DNA from: CAMTVQ01 sp947085255
GTDB lineage: Bacteria; Bacteroidota; Bacteroidia; Sphingobacteriales; Sphingobacteriaceae
Direction of reading: 5' to 3'
NCBI GenBank assembly: GCA_947085255.1
Contig: CAMTVQ010000005.1
Coordinates: 124,001 to 188,000 of the forward strand
Length of the DNA: 64,000 nucleotides
Part shown: one piece after another, positions 35,182 to 44,145 of the stretch
Numbering within the stretch: the first letter of the stretch is position 1
How the letters are laid out: every line of letters begins with the position of its first letter
Notes under the pieces: generated by a model
What the model saw: the letters and a program-made list of their open reading frames with translations, nothing else
Told to the model about the DNA's origin: nothing
Database searches by the model: none
Position numbers and translations under genes: made by a program

Positions 35182-36005
35182 GTAATTTTTGGACGCGGAC
35201 AACAACTGCTTTCTTTTTTGGAGTACTTCTTGTTTCTTCGGTAGCAATTAATCAGTACACGTTTATTGGGCTTTTTTGGGTAATTACAGCTTTGTGCCTC
35301 AACGAGTTTTACAAGCTATTGGAAACTAGCACAAAATCTCCTCAAACATTATCTGGTATTTTTATTGGCACCTTATTATTTGGTTCTATTGCCTTGTATA
35401 GTTTAGGCTTGGTATTGCCTGTGTTCTTGTTGTTAGATATAGCATTGGTTTTTGGCATTTTTGTGTTGGAACTTTACCGAAAAGCAGAAGATCCATTTGG
35501 CAATATCGCATTTACATTATTGGGTATTGTGTATATCGCTGTGCCGTTTTCTTTGTTTACTTCGTTGGGCTTTATTGTTTCGCAAACGTATCAGTGGCAG
35601 CTACCTTTAGGCTTTTTGTTTTTGCTGTGGGCAAATGATAGTGGCGCCTATATTTTTGGTGTGTGGTTGGGTAAACATCGCTTGTTTGAGCGCATCTCAC
35701 CTAAAAAATCATGGGAGGGTTTTTTTGGAGGCTTGTTTGCGGCTATCCTTATTGCTTGGGCATTTAGTAGTTTATTTGCTGGCTTACCTTTGTTGCAATG
35801 GGTAATTATTTCGATATTGATTGTAATTACCGCTACTCTTGGCGATTTGGTGGAGAGTATGTTTAAGCGCAGCATTAATGCCAAAGATTCGGGTACTATA
35901 CTTCCTGGTCACGGTGGCGTATTAGATCGTTTTGATGGATTATTTATTGCTGCTCCCGTTGTTTTTATTTATTTGTATTTAATCCGTTATTTTGGCGTAA
36001 TATAA
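35178..36005 (+). CDS. cdsA: Phosphatidate cytidylyltransferase
   Basis: 275 residues, about eight hydrophobic segments. The CDS signature is seen near the C-terminus: SMFKRSINAKDSGTILPGHGG ending LDRFD (about 230-256), and LWANDSGAYIFGVWLGKH with SPKKSWEG in the middle. It makes CDP-diacylglycerol from phosphatidate and CTP, the precursor for all phospholipids. Overlaps DUF2007 by 4 bases and is followed by phosphatidylserine decarboxylase, so this is a phospholipid operon. Confidence 0.94.
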   Translation: MSNFWTRTTTAFFFGVLLVSSVAINQYTFIGLFWVITALCLNEFYKLLETSTKSPQTLSGIFIGTLLFGSIALYSLGLVLPVFLLLDIALVFGIFVLELYRKAEDPFGNIAFTLLGIVYIAVPFSLFTSLGFIVSQTYQWQLPLGFLFLLWANDSGAYIFGVWLGKHRLFERISPKKSWEGFFGGLFAAILIAWAFSSLFAGLPLLQWVIISILIVITATLGDLVESMFKRSINAKDSGTILPGHGGVLDRFDGLFIAAPVVFIYLYLIRYFGVI

Positions 36006-36060
36006 TTTAACCCTTTCGTGCTGTTGTACGAATTCTATTCACCCTTTTATTTATATTAAA

Positions 36061-36720
36061 ATGACATTACATCGCGAAGGCTTTTGGTCGATACTTATTA
36101 CACTGTTGGTTTCTACGTTACTTATTTGGGGTAGTACTACCTTATTTCCTACTGCCAATTATCTGCATTACTTTATATATGCGTTGTGTACTTTTTTAAT
36201 GGTTGTGGTTTTGCAGTTTTTCCGCAGTCCTATTTTTACCGTAAAGCAAAACGATAAAGCTATTTTATGCCCTGCAGATGGAAAAGTAGTGGTAATAGAA
36301 GAGGTACAGGAAACCGAGTATTTTAAAGATAAGCGTATCCAAGTATCTATTTTTATGTCGCCTATTAATGTGCACATTAATAGAAATCCGATAAGTGGAA
36401 CGGTAACATTTGCTAAATACCATCCCGGTAAATTTTTGGTAGCATGGCATCCAAAATCATCTACCGAAAACGAGCGTACCAGTATTGCTGTAAAAGGCAC
36501 TCAAGGTGTGGAGATTTTATTCCGCCAAATAGCTGGTGCTTTAGCTCGTCGTATTAAGTATTATGTAACTACAGGAGATACGGTAACACAAGGAGAAGAA
36601 TTTGGCTTTATCAAATTTGGTTCACGCGTAGATGTGTTTTTACCTATCGGAACCAAAATTAATGTAGGGCTTGATGAAGTAGTAAAAGGCGGATGTACAG
36701 TGTTGGCAGAATTGAATTAG
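36061..36720 (+). CDS. psd: Phosphatidylserine decarboxylase (short type)
   Basis: 219 residues, two N-terminal hydrophobic segments (about 10-30 and 35-53), then the decarboxylase core: ILCPADGKVVVIEE, FMSPINVHINRNPISG and the self-cleavage site GFIKFGSRVDVFLP (Gly-Ser, at about 184-185, the Ser becoming the pyruvoyl group). It makes phosphatidylethanolamine, the main zwitterionic lipid in Bacteroidota. 55 bases after cdsA, likely same transcript. The short form is the one usual in Bacteroidota; phosphatidylserine synthase is not in the window. Confidence 0.92.
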   Translation: MTLHREGFWSILITLLVSTLLIWGSTTLFPTANYLHYFIYALCTFLMVVVLQFFRSPIFTVKQNDKAILCPADGKVVVIEEVQETEYFKDKRIQVSIFMSPINVHINRNPISGTVTFAKYHPGKFLVAWHPKSSTENERTSIAVKGTQGVEILFRQIAGALARRIKYYVTTGDTVTQGEEFGFIKFGSRVDVFLPIGTKINVGLDEVVKGGCTVLAELN

Positions 36721-36749
36721 TTTGTTACAAACTAAATACACTATATTTA
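36721..36749 (+). promoter_or_regulatory. Promoter for the small secreted Lys/Cys protein
   Basis: TTTG (36721-36724), 17-base spacer, then TATATTTA (36742-36749), one mismatch from TAnnTTTG. The spacing suits Bacteroidota promoters. The ATG lies 39 bases downstream. Confidence 0.4.
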
Positions 36750-36788
36750 CGTTTAGCTATTAATTAAAACATTTAAAAAAATAAACAC

Positions 36789-36995
36789 ATGAAAAAATTA
36801 GCATTAATACTTACAGTACTTGCATTTACTTCGGCTTCAGTAGTTGTAGCTGGTGGTGGTGATAAAAAAGATGGTAAAAAAAGCGGATGTTGCTCTAAAT
36901 CAGCTTCTGCTTGTGTAAAAGGTGAAAAAGGCGAAAAGTCAGCCAAATTAACTACCAAAACAAAAGGTGCTTCTGTAGTTACAAAAGCAAACTAA
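36789..36995 (+). CDS. Small secreted lysine- and cysteine-rich protein
   Basis: 68 residues. Signal peptide MKKLALILTVLAFTSASVVVA (about 1-21), then a short mature part rich in Lys, Gly, Ser and Ala with three Cys (SGCCSKSASACVKG). Not recognised as a known family. It has its own putative promoter and ends in a strong terminator, so it is probably a real gene. The paired Cys and high Lys content could suit metal or surface binding, but nothing supports a specific role. Confidence 0.65.
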   Translation: MKKLALILTVLAFTSASVVVAGGGDKKDGKKSGCCSKSASACVKGEKGEKSAKLTTKTKGASVVTKAN

Positions 36996-37012
36996 GCAAA
37001 GAAATTTTGTAC

Positions 37013-37048
37013 AAAAAAGGGGAGATTCAAATGAATCTCCCCTTTTTT
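37013..37048. terminator. Bidirectional intrinsic terminator
   Basis: 15-base stem: AAAAAAGGGGAGATT (37013-37027) and AATCTCCCCTTTTTT (37034-37048), 6-base loop. Serves the small secreted protein gene on the plus strand and the pyruvate dehydrogenase gene on the minus strand. Confidence 0.88.
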
Positions 37049-37067
37049 TATGAGTAGTGTTATGTAT

Positions 37068-38051
37068 TTACTTTACTAAGTACATAATTTCTTTTACTGC
37101 TTTTATCACACGTGCAGGGTTTGGTAAATAAGCCTCAATAAGTGTAGGCGCATACGGCAAAGGCACATCGGCACTCATTACACGTAAAACAGGCGCATCT
37201 AAATAATCAAAAGCATCTTTTTGTACCTTAAAAGCTATTTCGCCAGATATAGATGCCAATGGCCATGACTCCTCTACAACCACCAAGCGGTTGGTTTTCT
37301 TTACCGAATTGATAATACATGCATAATCAATAGGACGTACAGAGCGTAAGTCGATTACCTCAGCCATAATGCCTTCTGTTTCTAATGCAGCAGCAGCTGC
37401 TAAAGCCACTTTCATCATTTTACCAAAAGATACGATGGTTACATCGCTACCCACTTTTTTAATGTCGGCTACGCCAATAGGTAAATAATATTCTTCGGCA
37501 GGTACATCACCTTTATCACCATACATTTGTTCCGATTCCATAAAAATAACCGGATCGGGATCAATTATTGCTGTTTTTAATAAACCTTTTGCGTCATACG
37601 GATTACTAGGTACCACTACTTTTAAGCCTGGGCAATTGGCGTACCAGCTTTCAAAGCACTGGCTATGCTGCGAACTGAGCATGCCTGCCGAGCCTGTAGG
37701 TCCACGAAAAACGATAGGCACTGAAAATTGTCCGCCCGACATTGACATCATTTTTGCAGCTGCATTTACCACCTGGTCAATAGCCACCAACGAAAAATTA
37801 AAGGTCATAAACTCAATAATGGGACGTAAGCCATTCATGCCAGCTCCCACTCCAATACCAGCAAAACCTAATTCAGAGATTGGTGTATCTATTACACGTT
37901 TTGCTCCAAACTCGTCTAACATGCCTTGGCTTACTTTGTAAGCACCATTATATTCTGCCACTTCTTCACCCATTAAAAATACGCGATCGTCTTTGCGCAT
38001 TTCTTCATTCATGGCTTCTCTAAGGGCCTCTCTAAACTGAATTTCTCTCAT
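37068..38051 (-). CDS. pdhB: Pyruvate dehydrogenase E1 component, beta subunit
   Basis: 327 residues, the usual length for a free beta subunit. MREIQFREALREAMNEEMRKD, VFLMGEEVAEYNGAYKVSQG, RVIDTPISELGFAGIGVGAGM and TGSAGMLSSQHSQ place it in the transketolase-like E1-beta family; VVVPSNPYDAKGLL is also typical. With the alpha subunit it decarboxylates pyruvate using thiamine diphosphate. Alpha subunit and E2 genes are not adjacent. It is 27 bases downstream of the amidohydrolase gene on the same strand. Confidence 0.93.
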   Translation of the reverse strand: MREIQFREALREAMNEEMRKDDRVFLMGEEVAEYNGAYKVSQGMLDEFGAKRVIDTPISELGFAGIGVGAGMNGLRPIIEFMTFNFSLVAIDQVVNAAAKMMSMSGGQFSVPIVFRGPTGSAGMLSSQHSQCFESWYANCPGLKVVVPSNPYDAKGLLKTAIIDPDPVIFMESEQMYGDKGDVPAEEYYLPIGVADIKKVGSDVTIVSFGKMMKVALAAAAALETEGIMAEVIDLRSVRPIDYACIINSVKKTNRLVVVEESWPLASISGEIAFKVQKDAFDYLDAPVLRVMSADVPLPYAPTLIEAYLPNPARVIKAVKEIMYLVK

Positions 38052-38078
38052 ATTATGTGAAAATAAACGGTAACAAAC

Positions 38079-39233
38079 CTACACAATTTTTTTGATGGAG
38101 TAGGCCTTACTCATGTCTGGATATACATTTTTCAACAGCAAAAGCCCTGGCTTTTTACCTGCTTCAATACTTCCGTACTGGTGTTCGATTCCTAAAAATT
38201 TAGCCCCATTGTAGGTAGCCCATTGTAGCAAGGTAGCAAATGCAATATCTGGAAACTGCTGGTGTATAGTAAGTAGCTCTGACAGTATATCTAATTGATT
38301 ATTAGAAGCCAAGCTATCGGTTCCTATAGTTATATAATTGCTGTAGGGTAAAAAATGCGTTAAATTCGGCAGCCTATTTTCGATATACAAATTGGCATTG
38401 GGGCAAAGGCACCAGTAGATGTCGCTATGTGATTGATGTGCAAATGCACTATCTGAAACCGTAGTGAAGGTATTATGTACGAGTTGCAGCTTTTTGTTTT
38501 TGGGTATATGTGTCAAATAGCTTTGTAAAGAGGAGTTGCTGGTGGCAGTAAAATAGTCGATAGATAACCCAAAATGTTGGTATAAGCGTAAAAAATCTCC
38601 TTGCTTTTGTTCGAAAAATAGATTTTCGGCGGCACTCTCTTGATTGTGTACCGTTAGCAAATGGCTGTGTTGTGCAATATCTCTAAATAATGTATCTGAT
38701 ACAGAATAAGGAGCATGCGCGGTAATTGAATTAGGTAAGCCAGCAGTTGTAGCACTTTCTTGTAGTGTTTTACCAGTTGCAAGTATAGTGGTGGCATTTG
38801 CGGGATTAAACCCCAACAACTCGATAAATGTATGATAGTAAAGAGATGAACTGCTTTTTACCGAAAAGGAATTAGCTGTATTGGAAATATCGCCCACAGC
38901 AACTATCCCGTTTTGCTGCATTTCTGTTTCGGCTTGTTGTATGGCTGCCTGTATCTCTTCGTTAGACGTATTTCTATGCTGCTGTACGGCTATAATAAAA
39001 TCAATTAATCCTGTGTATTTAGGTAATTTACCCCTAAGATGCGATAGTTCTAGATGGCAGTGCGCATTTACAAAGCCTGGTACAATACAACCTTCGTAAT
39101 ATTCGAGTGGCTGTTGGGTAGTGTGTGTGGTTTGTAAAGATACAATAGTGCCGTCGTCAGTAAGTTCAATTACTCCGTTTTTAATGGGGGTACTGGTTAC
39201 CGGAAAAATGTAGTCGGCAGTTATATAACGCAT
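38079..39233 (-). CDS. Amidohydrolase, aminofutalosine deaminase/cytosine deaminase-like
   Basis: 384 residues. Metal-dependent hydrolase of the TIM-barrel amidohydrolase superfamily: HxH site VNAHCHLELSHL (about 56-67), later ligands in ITAHAPYSVS, LTVHNQES and the catalytic Asp in TIGTDSLASN. HCHLELSHL is the pattern of the aminofutalosine/5-methylthioadenosine deaminase group, and Bacteroidota that use the futalosine route to menaquinone carry such a protein. No other mqn gene lies here, so the substrate is inference. Confidence 0.82.
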   Translation of the reverse strand: MRYITADYIFPVTSTPIKNGVIELTDDGTIVSLQTTHTTQQPLEYYEGCIVPGFVNAHCHLELSHLRGKLPKYTGLIDFIIAVQQHRNTSNEEIQAAIQQAETEMQQNGIVAVGDISNTANSFSVKSSSSLYYHTFIELLGFNPANATTILATGKTLQESATTAGLPNSITAHAPYSVSDTLFRDIAQHSHLLTVHNQESAAENLFFEQKQGDFLRLYQHFGLSIDYFTATSNSSLQSYLTHIPKNKKLQLVHNTFTTVSDSAFAHQSHSDIYWCLCPNANLYIENRLPNLTHFLPYSNYITIGTDSLASNNQLDILSELLTIHQQFPDIAFATLLQWATYNGAKFLGIEHQYGSIEAGKKPGLLLLKNVYPDMSKAYSIKKIV

Positions 39234-39245
39234 TTTGAAAATGTA

Positions 39246-39734
39246 TTAAAATAATGTTTGTGCACCATGTGCAAATTTGGCTTCGTGCTCCAGTAACCAT
39301 TGTTTGCGCCACAAACCACCAGCATAGCCTACCAAGCTACCATTACTGCCAATAACACGGTGGCAAGGAACAATAATAGCAATGCAGTTTTTGCCATTGC
39401 TAGTTCCGGCAGCACGAATTACCTTTTCGTTACCCAATTGTTTGGCTAGTTGTAAGTAAGATATAGTTTTTCCGTAAGCAATTGTTTGCAACTGAGTCCA
39501 TACCTGTTGTTGAAAATTGGTACCTGTTTGTGCCACTTGCAGCTCAAATTCTTTTCTTTCACCCAAAAAATATTCTGTAAGTTGTTGTAAACAGGTAGTT
39601 GTGAGATTGTTTGGAGTTCCAGTTTCGATAATTGTTTCTTCAAAAGAAACACGTGTGATAACCGTTTCTGTGGCTACTATTTGTAGCATGCCAATAGGAG
39701 AAGCGAAATATGAAGTAAATAATGGCATGAGCAC
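39246..39734 (-). CDS. ogt: Methylated-DNA-protein-cysteine methyltransferase
   Basis: 162 residues. Suicidal repair protein that moves methyl from O6-methylguanine to its own Cys. The active site is IIVPCHRVIGSNG and the recognition helix region AYGKTISYLQLAKQLGNEKVIRAAG is present, with GYAGGLWRKQWLLEHE after it. Two possible ATGs are separated by one codon (39734, 39728); either keeps FASPIGMLQ. It is 12 bases upstream of the amidohydrolase gene and probably in its operon. Confidence 0.94.
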   Translation of the reverse strand: MLMPLFTSYFASPIGMLQIVATETVITRVSFEETIIETGTPNNLTTTCLQQLTEYFLGERKEFELQVAQTGTNFQQQVWTQLQTIAYGKTISYLQLAKQLGNEKVIRAAGTSNGKNCIAIIVPCHRVIGSNGSLVGYAGGLWRKQWLLEHEAKFAHGAQTLF

Positions 39735-39770
39735 TAAATGAAGGTAATATACACCAAATTTTAATTTATG

Positions 39771-39778
39771 TACCTTTG
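39771..39778 (+). promoter_or_regulatory. -7 box four bases before rlmN
   Basis: TACCTTTG, exact TAnnTTTG, with four bases between it and the ATG at 39783. Transcription would begin at the start codon. No -33 TTG at normal distance. Confidence 0.5.
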
Positions 39779-39782
39779 CAGT

Positions 39783-40832
39783 ATGAGTGATTTAGCCAAA
39801 AAAGATATTCGTGCGTTATCGTTGCCCGCTTTGCAGGATACTTTTATTGCGATGGATGAAAAAGCTTTTCGCGCAAAGCAGGTGTACGAGTGGTTGTGGA
39901 AAAAGGCGGCGCGCAATTTTGAAGAGATGACCAACTTGTCGGTAGAGTTACGACAAAAACTTACCGAATCATTTACCATTAATGTGGTAAATGTACAAAA
40001 GGAGCAATTGAGCAAGGACGGTACGGTAAAAAGTAGTTTTAGACTGTTTGATGATAATATTGTAGAAGGGGTACTCATCCCTATGGAAGAACGTATGACT
40101 GCATGTGTTTCTTCACAAGTTGGGTGTAGCCTTACTTGCAAGTTTTGTGCTACTGGCTACATGGATAGGAAGCGTAATTTAAATGCCGATGAAATTTACG
40201 ATCAGGTGGTGCTAATTGATAAGCAAGCAAAAGAGCATTACCAAACACCATTAAGCAATATTGTGTACATGGGCATGGGCGAGCCTTTGCTAAATTATGC
40301 TAACGTGCTTAAATCTATTGAGCGTATTACCTCTACCAGCGGATTAGGCATGGCGCACAGACGTATTACGGTTTCTACAGCGGGTATTGCCAAAATGATA
40401 CAAAAACTTGGGGATGATGAGGTGAAGTTTAATTTGGCCTTGTCGTTACACGCGGCTAATGATACCAAGCGGAATGAGATTATGCCCATAAACGAACAGA
40501 ACTCATTGCCTGCTTTAGCGGCTGCGCTAAAGTATTATTATGAAAAAACGCAAAATAGAGTAACGTACGAATACATTGTTTTTAATGATTTTAACGATAC
40601 GCTTGAGGATGCAAAAGAACTTGCTGCTTTTTGTAAGCACGTTCCGTGTAAGGTAAATATTATAGAGTACAATCCTATTTCGTTTGCCGATTATAAAAAT
40701 GCGGCAGAAGATAAACTAACGGCTTTTTCTGATTACCTGCGAAGCAAAAATATATTGGTGTATATACGCCGCAGCCGAGGAAAAGATATTGATGCAGCTT
40801 GCGGACAGTTAGCAATAAAAGAACAGGCTTAG
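39783..40832 (+). CDS. rlmN: 23S rRNA (adenine-C2503) methyltransferase RlmN
   Basis: 349 residues. Radical SAM enzyme: the cluster motif CxxxCxxC is CSLTCKFCATGY (about 115-126), followed by NIVYMGMGEPLLNY, and the methyl-carrying Cys is near the C-terminus (DIDAACGQL). DIRALSLPALQ and KAFRAKQVYEWLW are the usual N-terminal features. It methylates C2 of A2503 in 23S rRNA and A37 of some tRNAs. ATG at 39783 is chosen because the frame upstream (from 39768) overlaps the -7 box. Its stop overlaps the apaG stop in the four bases TTAG. Confidence 0.95.
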   Translation: MSDLAKKDIRALSLPALQDTFIAMDEKAFRAKQVYEWLWKKAARNFEEMTNLSVELRQKLTESFTINVVNVQKEQLSKDGTVKSSFRLFDDNIVEGVLIPMEERMTACVSSQVGCSLTCKFCATGYMDRKRNLNADEIYDQVVLIDKQAKEHYQTPLSNIVYMGMGEPLLNYANVLKSIERITSTSGLGMAHRRITVSTAGIAKMIQKLGDDEVKFNLALSLHAANDTKRNEIMPINEQNSLPALAAALKYYYEKTQNRVTYEYIVFNDFNDTLEDAKELAAFCKHVPCKVNIIEYNPISFADYKNAAEDKLTAFSDYLRSKNILVYIRRSRGKDIDAACGQLAIKEQA

Positions 40833-41215
40833 TTCCACTTATAGGGGCATACCAACTCAAAACGTGGTATTTCTACATCAAATAAATGACCGTCTAATTC
40901 ACGTTTCATTTGATAAGTGCCGTGCATGGTGCCCATTTCGGTAGTTAAATTGCAGGCAGATGAATACTGGTGTATTGTTTCGGGTATCAATATAGGTTGT
41001 TCGCCTACTATTCCTTCGCCTTCTACTTCTCGGTACGTACCGTCGCTATCAAAAATATGCCAGTGTCTACGCAATAGCTGTACGGTGTATGCACTTTGGT
41101 TTTCTATGGTAATGGTGTACGAAAACAAAAAATGATTGCTCGCAGGGTTAGAGTACTGCGGTTGATATACAGCTTCTACCGATATTTTTACTCCTTCTGT
41201 TACTTGAGCTACCAT
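40829..41215 (-). CDS. apaG: ApaG domain protein
   Basis: 128 residues, immunoglobulin-like fold. VSVEAVYQPQYSNPASNHFLFSYTITIENQS-like opening, LLRRHWHIFDSDG, VEGEGIVGEQPIL, and the end GTYQM then FDVEIPRFEL are standard ApaG. The function is not known; in E. coli the gene lies near apaH. Converges with rlmN and shares 4 bases with it. Followed in operon order after nuoA by 19 bases. Confidence 0.93.
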   Translation of the reverse strand: MVAQVTEGVKISVEAVYQPQYSNPASNHFLFSYTITIENQSAYTVQLLRRHWHIFDSDGTYREVEGEGIVGEQPILIPETIHQYSSACNLTTEMGTMHGTYQMKRELDGHLFDVEIPRFELVCPYKWN

Positions 41216-41234
41216 AAATGCAGGTGGTTATTTA

Positions 41235-41591
41235 TTATTCCCAGTCTAGTACACCTTTTTTAATTACATATATAAAGCCAAGTAATAAAAATCCCATAAA
41301 AATGAACATTTCTATTAGTCCAGCTACGCCAAGAGAACGGAAATTTACCGCCCATGGATACATAAATATTACCTCTACGTCGAATAATACGAAAAGGATG
41401 GCTACTAAAAAGTATTTAATAGAAAAAGGGGTACGCGCATTACCAACAGATTCTATACCTGATTCAAAAGATACCAATTTGTCACTGGTAACACGTTTTG
41501 GACCTAAATAGTTGGTAGCTACCATGGTCATTACCACAAATCCCAATGCTACAGCTGCCTGTATTACAATAGGTAGGTAGCTAATAGGCAT
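41235..41591 (-). CDS. nuoA: NADH-quinone oxidoreductase subunit A
   Basis: 118 residues from the ATG at 41591; the ATG at 41612 adds seven residues and is also possible. Three hydrophobic segments (about 5-25, 55-75 and 82-105) with the conserved loop KLVSFESGIESVGNARTPFSIKYFLVAILFVLFDVEVIF. It is a proton-pumping membrane subunit of complex I. Unusually, nuoB and the other complex I genes do not follow; the next gene downstream is apaG. Confidence 0.92.
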   Translation of the reverse strand: MPISYLPIVIQAAVALGFVVMTMVATNYLGPKRVTSDKLVSFESGIESVGNARTPFSIKYFLVAILFVLFDVEVIFMYPWAVNFRSLGVAGLIEMFIFMGFLLLGFIYVIKKGVLDWE

Positions 41592-41629
41592 GTTTTGTTC
41601 TAATAAAATCATCTTACAAACTTATACTT

Positions 41630-43201
41630 TTACTTCAATTGTTTTAATACTTCGGTTGCTTGTTTGTTTTCTGGGTCTATCTCCAGTACTTTCTGCCAGC
41701 TTGCTTTTGATTGCACATTGTCTTTTTGCTGGAAATAATAATCCCCTAAGTAACTGTATGCCTCTACTAAATCTTTTTTGTTTTTTACAGGATCGCCCAT
41801 TTGTAATTCTATTAGCTTATCGTAATACGGTTTTGCTAAGCCCAATTTGTTATCCGTATCTAAGTTGGCATTAATGCGCCCGCGGTATAAATACGTAGTT
41901 GCAAATTTGGGCTGAATGCGTGATAGGGTAGAAAATGCAGAATCTGCTTTTACATAATCTTTAGCAAAGTATAACGAGCGACCATAGCTAAAGTACTCTA
42001 CAGCATTTAGTTTTTTCTTTGCCATTTTTGCCTCGAGCGTAGTGGCACTTTCGGCAAATTTCTTTGCTTGGTAAAAAGCATCAGCTAAATCGTTGTATAG
42101 ATCTAAGTTATTAGTATCTAATTCTATTCCTTTTTTAATGTTAAAAATACCTAAAGAATCGAACCCGTTTTTAATTTGTGCTTTACCTAAATAAGCATAA
42201 TCCGAAGGGATGATACGTTTGCTATCAGCTTTTTGGAAGAACGTGTTCATGCCTTGTAATGCACGTGGGTAATCTTTTACCTCATAAGCGGAATAGCCCA
42301 ATAAGCGGTATAATAATACTTTGGTGGTATCTTTTACCAATACATCGTTTATAATGGTAATGGTTTCTTTGTATTCTTTGTTTAAGAATAAGAATGAAGC
42401 GTAACGCACTTGAGTACTCGCTGAGTTGTCGGTTAAGTCTACAAAACGTTTGTAGTTTTCTATCGCTTTATCGTATTTACCTACTTTGTAATACAGTTCA
42501 CCTAATTCGCGAAATGCAGGTGGGTAATCGGCATCAATTGCCAATGCTTTATTGAAATATTCTAAAGATACCTCAAAGTTTAACGCACGTTTGTATATCT
42601 GTCCTTGACGTACGTATGGCTTCGGATTTTTTTCATTTAAGGTAAGCGCTAGCTCGTAGTTTTTTGCAGCCTCAGTGCCATTATTTTGCTCTAAAGCAAC
42701 ATCGCCAAGTGCAATGTACAAGTCGGCATTTTTAGGTTCCAATAGTTTTGCTTTAGCTAAATAAGCGGCGGCGGCAGTAAGGTCTCTGTACTCATCAAAG
42801 CGGGTGTAGGCCTCACCAATAAGCAAATGAGTTTTAAAATCTTTGCCTTTGTTCATGGCAGCAGCCATTTCAAAATTTGTTTTTGCACTCGCAGCGTCTT
42901 TATTTACTAAGGCTACTTCGCCTAAGCCAACAAAGCACAACGGAGATAATGCGTTTACTTCAGTACCTTTTTTAAAGTAAAAAGCAGCCGAATCATAATC
43001 GGCAGTACGCAAATAGTTTTCGCCCATGTAGTAATACAATTCGGCATCAACTGTATTTTCGGTAATCAGTCTTCCAATTGTGTTTTTAGATTTTTGGTAT
43101 TGCTCTACGTCCATTAATCGGATGGCGTCTGTTAAATTTTGAGCACTTACAGTTGCAATACTGAATAATACTGCAGCTACTGAAACAACATTTTTAATCA
43201 T
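41630..43201 (-). CDS. Exported tetratricopeptide repeat protein
   Basis: 523 residues. Signal peptide (1-20, ending SAQ), then about 12 TPR units through the C-terminus, for example YYMGENYLRTADYDSAAFYFKKG and YIALGDVALEQNNGTEAAKNYELAL, the last near IDPENK. TPRs scaffold protein interactions; partner unknown. It lies between the PstS-like gene (8 bases upstream) and nuoA (18 bases downstream), in one probable operon. Confidence 0.88.
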   Translation of the reverse strand: MIKNVVSVAAVLFSIATVSAQNLTDAIRLMDVEQYQKSKNTIGRLITENTVDAELYYYMGENYLRTADYDSAAFYFKKGTEVNALSPLCFVGLGEVALVNKDAASAKTNFEMAAAMNKGKDFKTHLLIGEAYTRFDEYRDLTAAAAYLAKAKLLEPKNADLYIALGDVALEQNNGTEAAKNYELALTLNEKNPKPYVRQGQIYKRALNFEVSLEYFNKALAIDADYPPAFRELGELYYKVGKYDKAIENYKRFVDLTDNSASTQVRYASFLFLNKEYKETITIINDVLVKDTTKVLLYRLLGYSAYEVKDYPRALQGMNTFFQKADSKRIIPSDYAYLGKAQIKNGFDSLGIFNIKKGIELDTNNLDLYNDLADAFYQAKKFAESATTLEAKMAKKKLNAVEYFSYGRSLYFAKDYVKADSAFSTLSRIQPKFATTYLYRGRINANLDTDNKLGLAKPYYDKLIELQMGDPVKNKKDLVEAYSYLGDYYFQQKDNVQSKASWQKVLEIDPENKQATEVLKQLK

Positions 43202-43209
43202 GATTCTAT

Positions 43210-44145
43210 TTAGTAATTTATATTTTCTGAACTTAATTCTACAAAGCGAACGGGCATGGTAACGGGCATTAACCCTGTTTTTTGAACGATACGTTGACCT
43301 TTATCGCTGGCAACAAAACTGATAAAACCAGAACCTAATCCTGTGCGTGCTTCGCGGCTTATCATATACACTCCGCGTGTAAATGGATAAGACCCATCGG
43401 ACAAATAGGCTTGGTAGGGCTTAAATGATTCGGCACCTTTTGTTTTTGATAACGCAACTATGCTAATGTTGTTTTTAAAACTATTGCTCAAAGAATCGTC
43501 ACTATCGCTAATCCAATTTACACCTATAATGCCCAAGGCATTTTTGTTTTTTTGTACATATTCAATTACCGCCGAGTTATTTTGCAAGGCAAATACATTG
43601 CTGCCTGCTATGTCTGTTACCCCTGCTTTTTCTTTTAGGTAACGCACGGTGCTCGAGTTTTTATTGTCGAATACTAACGTAATAGTTTGTAAAGAATTGT
43701 TTTTGCTAATTTGATTCCATCCCGTAAGCTTGTTTCGCAGCATATCAAGCACTTGTTCTACTTGTAGTACCGAATCGGGGTTGTTTTTATTCACAATCAG
43801 AGCAATGCCATCAACTGCAATTCGAATGGAGTGTGATGTGATTTTTTGATTTTTAATGTGATTAAATTCTGCCGTATCTAACTCGCGGGCTGCTATGGTT
43901 AGTCGGGCGCTATCGTTCAATAAATCTACAATAGCCTCGGCTTCTGGTTTGTAAAGGGCTTTTATAGCTGTTTTTGGGTAAAGCGTATGAAATACATCTA
44001 ACTGTGCCTCAATTAATGGTTTAAAAGTTTCATCAACTGTGATGGTAATGCTGCCAGATGTAGGTGTGTCTAATGGTTTTTTATCACCAGAAGAGCAAGC
44101 CGTCAAACACAAGAAAGCTAAAGGAAGATATACAAATCGTATCAT
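43210..44145 (-). CDS. PstS-like phosphate/solute-binding lipoprotein
   Basis: 311 residues. Lipoprotein signal FLCLTACSSGDK (Cys about 16), then a periplasmic-binding fold resembling PstS/ModA: GSITITVDETFKPLIEAQLDVF, ITSHSIRIAVDGIALIVNKNNPD, and LSDGSYPFTRGVYMISR near the end. No PstC/A/B transporter genes follow, so it may act on its own or with a TonB-type or other partner. Overlaps the small membrane gene by 4 bases (ATGA). Confidence 0.82.
   Translation of the reverse strand: MIRFVYLPLAFLCLTACSSGDKKPLDTPTSGSITITVDETFKPLIEAQLDVFHTLYPKTAIKALYKPEAEAIVDLLNDSARLTIAARELDTAEFNHIKNQKITSHSIRIAVDGIALIVNKNNPDSVLQVEQVLDMLRNKLTGWNQISKNNSLQTITLVFDNKNSSTVRYLKEKAGVTDIAGSNVFALQNNSAVIEYVQKNKNALGIIGVNWISDSDDSLSNSFKNNISIVALSKTKGAESFKPYQAYLSDGSYPFTRGVYMISREARTGLGSGFISFVASDKGQRIVQKTGLMPVTMPVRFVELSSENINY

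Noticed and set aside
37013..37048. Possible small RNA hairpin
   Set aside because: Position after two convergent stops, a 15-base stem and T-runs on both sides mark it as a terminator.
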